Positions 32,926 to 39,693 of a DNA stretch of 64,000 nt are shown one piece after another. The first letter of the stretch is position 1, and the number at the start of each line of letters is the position of its first letter. The translations under genes and the position numbers were made by a program. Origin of the DNA: Hymenobacter aquaticus (GTDB lineage Bacteria > Bacteroidota > Bacteroidia > Cytophagales > Hymenobacteraceae); NCBI RefSeq assembly GCF_004765605.1, contig NZ_SRLC01000001.1, positions 2,790,001-2,854,000 on the forward strand, written 5' to 3'. The notes beneath the pieces were generated by a model, which was not told where the DNA came from, made no database searches, and worked only from the letters and a program-made list of their open reading frames with translations.

Positions 32926-33561
32926 TTAGCCGGCCGCTCCGGCCAGCAGCAGCGGAATCAGGGCCTGGGCGATGCGCAGCACGCGCGGCGGTGCCTGTCG
33001 GGCCGCGAGGTGGGCCTGCAGATCTACGCTGATTTTCTTGATGGCAATGCCGATCTGCACCTCAATGGTTTTGGTGGAAATCCCCAGTATCTCGGCTACT
33101 TCCTTGTATTTGAGGCCATCTTCGCGGATCAGCTTGAAGATGATCTTGCACTGCGGCGGCAGCTTGTCTACGGCCCGATGAATCTCGGCCTGCAGCTCGG
33201 ATACCAGTAGCGTACGCTCCGGCGTGAGGGTTTCTACGCTCAAGTAAGCCGGCAGATCTTCCAGCGGAATGGCAGGCTGGTTTTCCGCTTTCTGCAGGTA
33301 GTTCAGCGACTGATTTTTGATGGAAATGTAGAGGTAGCTGTCCATGTTCTTCACCTCCGGCAGCGTGGCCCGCTTCTGCCACAGCTTGAAAAACACATCC
33401 GACACCACCTCTTCCGCCAGCTCCCGCGACTTGACGTAGAACTGCGCGAATTTCAGCAGCCGTGGGTAGTACAGGGTGAAGAACTGCTCGAATGCCCGCC
33501 GGTCGTCGGCGGTGGCAATGCGGTGGAGAAGCAGAGCGGTGGACGGGTGGGAAGAATCCAT
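32926..33561 (-). CDS. ECF-type RNA polymerase sigma-70 factor
   Basis: A 211-residue ECF sigma factor. Region 2 is at about 25-95 (YYPRLLKFAQFYVKSRELAE, VVSDVFFKLWQKRA, DSYLYISIKNQSLNYL) and region 4 at about 135-190 (PPQCKIIFKLIREDGLKYKE, VAEILGISTKTIEVQIGIAI), with the usual DNA-recognition helix. It directs polymerase to the PUL promoters when released by the FecR protein. The C terminus adds a short hydrophobic LIPLLLAGAAG tail, unusual for the class. It heads the minus-strand PUL. Confidence 0.95.
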   Translation of the reverse strand: MDSSHPSTALLLHRIATADDRRAFEQFFTLYYPRLLKFAQFYVKSRELAEEVVSDVFFKLWQKRATLPEVKNMDSYLYISIKNQSLNYLQKAENQPAIPLEDLPAYLSVETLTPERTLLVSELQAEIHRAVDKLPPQCKIIFKLIREDGLKYKEVAEILGISTKTIEVQIGIAIKKISVDLQAHLAARQAPPRVLRIAQALIPLLLAGAAG

Positions 33562-33676
33562 CAGAATCGTTTTGTTAAAAATGATGGTTCCTCCGCGTTA
33601 AACCAAATTTTTTCTGCCAAAGCCTCGTTTTTTTCAACAACCTGGCACGCAGCGCCATTTTTTTTCGGAATTCCGG

Positions 33677-33710
33677 GCAAAAACCGAGGTTTTGCGTTTG
33701 TACTGCAAAA
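33677..33710. promoter_or_regulatory. Alternating GCAAAA/TTTTGC half-sites upstream of the sigma gene
   Basis: GCAAAA (33677-33682), TTTTGC (33690-33695) and GCAAAA (33705-33710) make two overlapping inverted repeats with 7-nt and 9-nt spacers, 116-149 bp upstream of the sigma factor start. This could be an operator or a promoter-proximal structure. The rest of the 306-bp gap 33562-33867 holds an AT-rich leader and the nagB terminator, with no other gene visible. Confidence 0.35.
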
Positions 33711-33835
33711 TCTGTGACGGCCGTATCCTGGCCGCAGCAAGTAGTGGAAGAAACCGCTCCAGCAACTCGGTTGCGTTGCTGCGGAATGCTTTTTCGGGAA
33801 GGCCGGCTGCGCCGCCGAACAGGATGTAAAGCGAC

Positions 33836-33863
33836 AAAGGACGCCCCACCGCGGGGCGTCCCT
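33836..33863 (-). terminator. Terminator after nagB
   Basis: GGACGCCCC (33839-33847) pairs with GGGGCGTCC (33853-33861). The minus strand then reads TTTG, so the T-run is short. Confidence 0.7.
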
Positions 33864-33867
33864 GTCA

Positions 33868-35793
33868 TCAGAATTTCCAGCGTACGAAGGCCTCAATGGC
33901 TTCATACTCGGACAGCCCGAGCTGGTCGTAGAGCTGGGCGGTGGTGCGGTTGCGCTCCTCGGCCCGCTGCCAGAACTCGCGCTGATCGGCACCCGGAAAC
34001 AGCGGCCGGTCTTTCTGGCTCTGGTGCTTGAAGATGGCGCGGCGCTTGCGCGTCAGCTCTTCGGGCGAAAGCGGGACGGCCATTTCAATTTCTGCTACGT
34101 CCCACTCCTGCCAGGCCCCGCGGTAGAGCCACACCCAGCAGTCCTGCAGCCAGGGCGTGCCGGCCGCTTTCAGTCGCCGCACCGCCTCGAAGATGGCCGC
34201 CAGGCATACGCGGTGCGTGCCGTGCGGGTCGCTCAGGTCGCCGGCGGCGTAGATCTGGTGCGGCTGTATCTGGTTGAGCAGGTTGATGGTGAGCTGAATA
34301 TCTTCCTCGCCCAGGGGCTTCTTGCGCACGCGGCCCGTTTCGTAGAAGGGCAAATCCTGGAAGTGGGCGCGCTCGTCGGGGTCGAGGCCGGCGTAGCGCA
34401 GGGCACTTTTGGCCTCGCCGCGCCGGATCAGGCCCTTGATCTGCTGCACCTCGTCGGAATCGACCTGGCCGGGCTGCTTGCCTTTGAGCGTTTCGGACAC
34501 GCGGCGGTAGATATTGTCGCCGGGCTGCCCGCCGGCCACGCTGAAGGCCTCATCATACTCCGCCACAAAGTCGGCGAAGCGAATGGCCTCGTCATCGAAC
34601 ACGGCAATGTTGCCCGAGGTCTGGTAGGCTACGTGCACCTCGTGGCCCTGATCGACGAGGCGCAGCAGCGTGCCGCCCATTGATATGACGTCGTCGTCGG
34701 GGTGGGGCGAGAAGATGAGCACGCGCTTGGTGAAGGGCACGGCCCGCTCGGGGCGGTGGGTATCGTCGGCGTTGGGCTTGCCGCCGGGCCAGCCCGTGAT
34801 GGTGTGCTGCAGCTGGTTGAACACCTTGATGTTGATATCGTAGGCGGCGCCCGACTCGGCCAGCAGCCCCGACAGGCCGTGCTCGTTGTACTCCTCAGCC
34901 GTGAGCTTGAGGATGGGCTTTTGCAGGGTGCGGGCCAGCCAGGTTACGGCCTTGCGCACGTGGGCATCGTTGTCCCAGCGCAGGTCGGTGCCCACCAGCC
35001 AGGGCGTTTTCACCCGGGTCAGCTCGGCGGCGGCGGCCTCATCCAGAATGACGTGGACGTTGGCGTGCTTCTGCAGGTAGGTGGCCGGCACCGAGTCGGT
35101 CATGTCGCCTTCTACCATGCGCTTCACCACGGCAGCCTTGCCCTCGCCCCAGGCCAGCAGCATCACCTCCCGGGCCTCCAGAATGGTGCCTACGCCCATC
35201 GTAATAGCGCGGCGCGGCACGTTTTCCTCGCCGTAGAAGTCGGAAGCCGCGTCGGTGCGCGTGATGTGGTCGAGGGTGATGAGGCGGGTGCGCGAGGCCG
35301 CGCCGGAGCCGGGCTCATTGAAGCCGATGTGGCCCGTGCGCCCGATGCCCAGCAGCTGCAGATCAATGCCGCCGGCTTCGCGGATCTGCTCCTCGTAGCG
35401 GCGGCAGAACTCGCCCACCTGCTCCGGGGCCACGGTGCCGTCGGGGATGTGCACGTTTTCGGGCCGAATGTCGATGTGGTCGAACAGGTACTCATGCATG
35501 AAGCGCACGTAGCTCTGCAGCGAGTCGGGCGCCATGGGGAAGTACTCGTCGAGGTTGAAGGTGATGACCTTCTGGAAGCTGAGTCCTTCCTGCTGGTGCA
35601 GGCGCACCAGCTCCTCATACAGCCGCGTGGGCGTGGAACCGGTAGCCAGGCCCAGCACGCAGGGCTGGCCCGCAGCGTTGCGCCGCCGGATCAGGGCGGC
35701 AATTTCCCCGGCCGCAGCAATAGAAGCCTGCTCCGAGTCGGAGTAGATGGTGGTGGGGATACGCTCGGCGTGGAGGGCGTCAGCAGCAGTCAT
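33868..35793 (-). CDS. nagB: Glucosamine-6-phosphate deaminase fused to a PIG-L deacetylase-like domain
   Basis: A 641-residue two-domain enzyme. Residues about 12-275 are NagB, converting GlcN-6-P to fructose-6-P and ammonia: GLATGSTPTRLYEEL, FNLDEYFPM, LLGIGRTGHIGFNEPG and TMGVGTILEAREVMLL. After a linker (about 280-350), residues about 360-640 are a PIG-L/LmbE-type domain with the zinc motif SPHPDDD and a later DPHGTHR. PIG-L enzymes remove N-acetyl groups from GlcNAc-type sugars, so the second half might deacetylate a GlcNAc derivative. From memory this fusion is common in Bacteroidota. No separate nagA gene is in the window. Confidence 0.93.
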   Translation of the reverse strand: MTAADALHAERIPTTIYSDSEQASIAAAGEIAALIRRRNAAGQPCVLGLATGSTPTRLYEELVRLHQQEGLSFQKVITFNLDEYFPMAPDSLQSYVRFMHEYLFDHIDIRPENVHIPDGTVAPEQVGEFCRRYEEQIREAGGIDLQLLGIGRTGHIGFNEPGSGAASRTRLITLDHITRTDAASDFYGEENVPRRAITMGVGTILEAREVMLLAWGEGKAAVVKRMVEGDMTDSVPATYLQKHANVHVILDEAAAAELTRVKTPWLVGTDLRWDNDAHVRKAVTWLARTLQKPILKLTAEEYNEHGLSGLLAESGAAYDINIKVFNQLQHTITGWPGGKPNADDTHRPERAVPFTKRVLIFSPHPDDDVISMGGTLLRLVDQGHEVHVAYQTSGNIAVFDDEAIRFADFVAEYDEAFSVAGGQPGDNIYRRVSETLKGKQPGQVDSDEVQQIKGLIRRGEAKSALRYAGLDPDERAHFQDLPFYETGRVRKKPLGEEDIQLTINLLNQIQPHQIYAAGDLSDPHGTHRVCLAAIFEAVRRLKAAGTPWLQDCWVWLYRGAWQEWDVAEIEMAVPLSPEELTRKRRAIFKHQSQKDRPLFPGADQREFWQRAEERNRTTAQLYDQLGLSEYEAIEAFVRWKF

Positions 35794-36055
35794 GCTTAGG
35801 GGAAAGAATGGGTGAAACGTGTCTTGACAGAAAAATCGGGGCAGTACAATTCCAGCGCGCCGGCCAGCCGGCCGGGCAAAAGCAAGTGGGCCCGGGCCGG
35901 GCCGGCAAAAAAAGCTGGGTTTCGCTGCTAAAGACGCCTACGGATGGGCTACCCCTTAACAATCCGGAGAAAATTTCCTGAAAAAAAAGCGGCAGCCCGC
36001 CACCAGCCGAGAATCATCCGGCGGAGCCTGCTCCCGCTTAAGTTCAACTAGCTGC

Positions 36056-36766
36056 ATGCACTACCACTCCCCCACTTCCCCCTGGTCCGCTCTGCGCGGC
36101 GGCCTTATCGTGTCCTGCCAGGCCGAGGGCGACTCGCCCTTCAACACCCCCGCCGGCGTGGCCCTGTTTGCCCGCGCCGCCGTGCAGGGCGGGGCTGCGG
36201 GCATCCGTTCCGAGGGTATCGAGAAAACCCGCCGCATCCTGGCGGAAGTCAGCGTGCCGGTCATCGGGCTGCTGAAGTCGTCGTTTGCCGATGGCACGGT
36301 GTGCATCACGGGCACGCTGGCGGGGGTGCGGGCCCTGGCCGAAATGGGCTGCGCCGTAGTGGCCATCGACGGCACTTTGCGGGAGCGGGAAGGCCTCAGC
36401 GGCCCCGACTTCATCCGCCAAGTAAAGGCCGAAATGGGCTGCCTGGTCATGGCCGACATTGCCACCGTGGCCGAGGGCGACGCCTGCGCAGCCGCCGGCG
36501 CCGACTGCCTCTCCACCACCCTCAGCGGCTACACGCCCGAAACCGCACACCTGAAAGCCGCAGGCCCCGACCTGGCACTGGTGCGCGACCTGGTGGCCCG
36601 CGTCGGCATCCCGGTTTTCGCCGAAGGCCGCCTGAACACGCCCGCCGACGCAGCGGCGGCGCGGCAGGCCGGCGCCTGGGCCGTGGTGGCCGGCTCGGCC
36701 ATCACGCGGCCCACGCTCATCACCGAATGGTACGTGCAGGCACTGCAGACCGGGCCGCCGGCTTAG
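36056..36766 (+). CDS. nanE: N-acetylmannosamine-6-phosphate 2-epimerase
   Basis: A 236-residue TIM-barrel epimerase that converts ManNAc-6-P to GlcNAc-6-P. Family blocks: LRGGLIVSCQAEGDSPFN, GAAGIRSEGIEKTR, VPVIGLLKSS, VVAIDGTLRERE, AEMGCLVMADIATV, ADCLSTTLSGYT and IPVFAEGRLNTP. All expected positions are present and the length is standard. It begins a plus-strand operon (nanE, permease, CBM9-like, SGNH) divergent from nagB, to which its product leads. No sialic acid lyase is in the window, so the source of ManNAc may be another pathway or a locus elsewhere. Confidence 0.93.
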   Translation: MHYHSPTSPWSALRGGLIVSCQAEGDSPFNTPAGVALFARAAVQGGAAGIRSEGIEKTRRILAEVSVPVIGLLKSSFADGTVCITGTLAGVRALAEMGCAVVAIDGTLREREGLSGPDFIRQVKAEMGCLVMADIATVAEGDACAAAGADCLSTTLSGYTPETAHLKAAGPDLALVRDLVARVGIPVFAEGRLNTPADAAAARQAGAWAVVAGSAITRPTLITEWYVQALQTGPPA

Positions 36767-36841
36767 GGGAACGGGCCGCAATCCGGGTCTATCCGGCTAC
36801 CGCTCCTCTCCTGCCTCTTTCCCATTTCCTTCCTGCTCCGG

Positions 36842-38320
36842 ATGCCGACTCTTCAACTGCTGGCCCTGGTGGGCATTTTTGCCCTGATGGCGCTGCTCAT
36901 GTTTCTGCGCAAGCTACCGGCGCTGCTGGCCCTGCCGCTCATGGCCGTGCTGGTGGCGCTGGTGGGCGGCATCCGGGTGCCCGACGTGCTGGAGCACGTC
37001 ATTGGGGCCGGGGCCGTGAAGCTGCACGGGGCCTACACGGTGGCCATCTTCGGGAGCATGCTCAGCGTGATGCTGCAAAAAACGCGGGTGGTGGAAAGCT
37101 TCGTGAAGAAGGGCGCCGAGCTGTCGGGCGACAACCCCTGGCTTATTGCCGTGAGCATGCTGGCCATTATTGCGCTGCTGTTTACTACTGTTACGGGGCT
37201 GGGGGCCATTATCATGGTGGCCACCATCGTGCTGCCCATCCTGTCGTCGGTAGGCATCGGCGGGCTGACGACGGTGGGCATCTTCCTGTTCGGGCTCAGC
37301 ATCGGGGGCACGCTCAACGCTACCAACTGGGCCGTGTACGTGAGCGTGATGGGCCTGCAGCTGGAGCAGGTGCGGCCGTTTGCGCTGCTCATGTTTGGGG
37401 TGAGCACCACGGCGGCGCTGATTTACATCACCGCTCAGCTCTACCGCGACGGGCAGGAGCTGAACCTGCGCCGCATCATCACGGGCAGTCTGCTGACGCT
37501 GGCCGTGGTGGCGGGGCTTATCGGCGGCTACCACTACGGCCTGACGCCGGACGCCCAGCAGCAGCTGGGCACAGTGGCCGGGCAGGCAGGCACGGGCCTG
37601 AAATGGGCTACGGCGGCCGCACTTGCGGCGCTGGCGCTGCTGGTAACAGGGCGGGCGGCACTCAGTGGCAGAACCAACAATGCCCATGACGTGCATTGGT
37701 CGGCTTACTTCTCGCCCCTGATTCCGCTGCTGCTGATTCTGCTGTTCGAAGTGAATTTCATTGCCGCCTTCATCCTGGGGCTGCTGTACGCCTTTGTCAG
37801 CACCTACCGCCGCGGCAGCCTCAACCTGCTGATTCAGGCCGCGCTGGAAGGCGGGGCGGTGGTGATGCCGGCCGTGGTGCTCATGTTCGGCATCGGCATG
37901 CTGCTGGTGGCCATCATGGGGCCGGGCACGCCGCTGCCTGCCTACCCCGGCGGCTGGCCGGTGCTGGGGCTGTTGCAGCCGCTGCTGCAGTTTATTCAAC
38001 CCCACCACGGGTGGTCGTACGTGCTGATTTTCACGCTGGCGGCGCCGCTGGCGCTCTACCGCGGCCCGCTGAACGTGTGGGGCATGGGCTACGGCCTGGC
38101 CGCCGTGTTCCTGGCGTCGGGCTTCAACCCGCTGGCTATTATGGGCCTGCTAATGGCCGTAGGCCCCATTCAGAGCATCAGCGACCCGACCAACACCCAG
38201 AATGTGTGGCTGGCCAATGAAATGCGCGTGGACGTGCAAAAAGTCCTCTGGAACACGCTGCCCTACACCTGGGTGCTGGCCCTGGCCGGCCTGCTGCTGG
38301 CCGCCGTGCTGTTTATGTAA
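36842..38320 (+). CDS. Multi-pass permease, possibly GntP/CitMHS-like, in the nanE operon
   Basis: A 492-residue integral membrane protein with about 12 predicted helices, for example residues 5-22 (LLALVGIFALMALLMFL), 100-125, 170-192 and 295-325. Features include GLGAIIMVATIVLPIL, IGGTLNATNWAVYVSVMG, and near the end PIQSISDPTNTQN. The pattern of two related halves with re-entrant Gly/Asn-rich loops fits the ion-transporter superfamily (GntP or citrate-type). Its place 75 bp after nanE suggests transport of an amino sugar or a related acid, but the substrate is inferred. No ATP-binding or PTS component is adjacent. Confidence 0.8.
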   Translation: MPTLQLLALVGIFALMALLMFLRKLPALLALPLMAVLVALVGGIRVPDVLEHVIGAGAVKLHGAYTVAIFGSMLSVMLQKTRVVESFVKKGAELSGDNPWLIAVSMLAIIALLFTTVTGLGAIIMVATIVLPILSSVGIGGLTTVGIFLFGLSIGGTLNATNWAVYVSVMGLQLEQVRPFALLMFGVSTTAALIYITAQLYRDGQELNLRRIITGSLLTLAVVAGLIGGYHYGLTPDAQQQLGTVAGQAGTGLKWATAAALAALALLVTGRAALSGRTNNAHDVHWSAYFSPLIPLLLILLFEVNFIAAFILGLLYAFVSTYRRGSLNLLIQAALEGGAVVMPAVVLMFGIGMLLVAIMGPGTPLPAYPGGWPVLGLLQPLLQFIQPHHGWSYVLIFTLAAPLALYRGPLNVWGMGYGLAAVFLASGFNPLAIMGLLMAVGPIQSISDPTNTQNVWLANEMRVDVQKVLWNTLPYTWVLALAGLLLAAVLFM

Positions 38321-38425
38321 GCTGCAAGCCGCAAGCCTGCGCGCTGTCCAATAGTGCCGGCCGCCACGCTGCTGTTGGCGGGCCGCTTGGTACCCTTCTC
38401 TCTATCTCACCTCATCCCGCTCCCC

Positions 38426-39004
38426 GTGCGCTTTTCTCACCTGCAACACGCTACCGCCCTACGGCCCCACCCGGCCGCGCTGCCGCCCGCCGCGGCCCGG
38501 CCCGCTGTGCAGGCCCGCTGGCAGCTTTCCCCGGAGGGCTACTTCGACGTCACTTTCCGGGTGACGCTGCCGGCTGGCGCAGCCTGGAACACCAATCCCG
38601 ACTTCTCCCGCACCGATTACCGCGCCAACTGGGGCTTGTGGGAACACGACGTGGTAGAGCTGTTCCTGCAGCCGCGCCCCCACCCCGACGCCACCGCCGC
38701 GCCCTACCTGGAGGTGCAAGTGTCGCCGCTGGGGCAGCCGTTTGCCCTGCTGATTGAGGAGCCGGCCCGCCACTTCGCCCCGCCCCCGGCGCTGGCCTAC
38801 CTCAAGGAAATCGTGCTGGAGCCGGCCGTGTGGCAAACCCGGCTGCGCGTGCAGGTGCCCGACTATGCCCCCGGCGCACCTTTGTTTGGCAACCTCACGG
38901 CCTGCCTGGGGCCGGCAGGCGCCCGCACCTACTGGGGCCTGCAGCTGAGCGCCGGCCCGGAGCCGGACTTCCACCGCCCCGTTGATTTTGGGCAGCTAAT
39001 CTGA
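38426..39004 (+). CDS. CBM9-like carbohydrate-binding protein
   Basis: About 192 residues from the GTG at 38426; an upstream in-frame GTG at 38354 would add 24 residues with a weak hydrophobic stretch. The body is a single beta sandwich of the family 9-like/DOMON type: FDVTFRVTLPAGAAW, DYRANWGLWEHDVVELFLQP (a hallmark of CBM9-like proteins in which WEHDVVELFL marks the calcium and ligand region), YLEVQVSPLGQ, and YWGLQLSAGPEPDFHRP. Without a convincing signal peptide it may be cytoplasmic. It lies 10 bp upstream of the SGNH gene, so both are probably co-translated. Start uncertain. Confidence 0.72.
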   Translation: MRFSHLQHATALRPHPAALPPAAARPAVQARWQLSPEGYFDVTFRVTLPAGAAWNTNPDFSRTDYRANWGLWEHDVVELFLQPRPHPDATAAPYLEVQVSPLGQPFALLIEEPARHFAPPPALAYLKEIVLEPAVWQTRLRVQVPDYAPGAPLFGNLTACLGPAGARTYWGLQLSAGPEPDFHRPVDFGQLI

Positions 39005-39014
39005 AGCTTTTTCG

Positions 39015-39581
39015 ATGCTAACTACTCCCCGCGCGCCCCGCTTGCTGCTGCTCGGCGACTCCATCACGGCCGGCTTCGATACGGCCCGCCTGCTGCCGGA
39101 GCTGGCCATCCGGAACGAGGGCGTTTCCGGCGACAGCACGGTGGAGCTGCTGGAACGGCTGCGGCCGGAGTGGCTGCCGACGCCGACGCTACAGGCCGTA
39201 TTCGTCTGCATCGGCACCAACGACCTGGCCCGCGCCCGCACCGACGAGTTCATTCTGCAGCAAATCATCCGCATCGTGGCGGCTGTGCGCCAGGCCGCCG
39301 CGCCGGGCCTTCCGATCTACCTGACCTCCTTATTTCCGACCCGCGACAATGCACCCCGCCCCAACGCGCGCATCGTCGGCTTCAATCAGCAGCTGGCGCA
39401 GCTGTCCCGGCAGCTTGGTGCGCCGTTCCTGAACCTGCACCCGCACTTTACCGACGAAACCGGCCAGCTGCGCGCCGACTTCACCGACGATGGCCTGCAC
39501 CTGCTGGAAGCCGCTTACGCACGGTGGGCTTTGCTGCTGCGGGAGGTTGTGCAGGAGCAGGGACTGGCTTCCGGCAGCTAA
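39015..39581 (+). CDS. Cytoplasmic SGNH/GDSL hydrolase
   Basis: A 188-residue SGNH-fold esterase without a signal peptide. Block I is LLLLGDSITAGF (nucleophile Ser), block II NEGVSGDSTVELLERL, block III VCIGTNDLARA and block V DDGLHLLEAAY with the catalytic Asp-His. It is close in size to the thioesterase/lysophospholipase and acetylhydrolase group. In this operon an intracellular sugar deacetylase is plausible but unproven. Last gene of the nanE operon, followed by a strong terminator. Confidence 0.9.
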   Translation: MLTTPRAPRLLLLGDSITAGFDTARLLPELAIRNEGVSGDSTVELLERLRPEWLPTPTLQAVFVCIGTNDLARARTDEFILQQIIRIVAAVRQAAAPGLPIYLTSLFPTRDNAPRPNARIVGFNQQLAQLSRQLGAPFLNLHPHFTDETGQLRADFTDDGLHLLEAAYARWALLLREVVQEQGLASGS

Positions 39582-39615
39582 TCAGAAAAGAGTTCTTTTG
39601 TGTTTGGTTAAGTGC

Positions 39616-39650
39616 AAAAAAGCCCTCCGCAGTGCGGAGGGCTTTTTTAA
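39616..39650. terminator. Bidirectional terminator between convergent operons
   Basis: AAAAAAGCCCTCCGC pairs with GCGGAGGGCTTTTTT. It ends the nanE operon and the GH94 operon. A short direct repeat of AATTCCCACATG follows at about 39650-39673. Confidence 0.92.
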
Positions 39651-39693
39651 ATTCCCACATGAATTCCCACATGTATGCTTGAATACCCTCTCC

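Noticed and set aside
35794-36055. Riboswitch or defined promoter between nagB and nanE
   Set aside because: The divergent 262-bp gap must contain promoters, but I could not find a convincing Bacteroidota -33/-7 pair or a conserved RNA fold.
36301-37689. 462-codon frame overlapping nanE and the permease in another frame
   Set aside because: Arg/Gly/His-rich shadow; both overlapping genes have strong family signatures.
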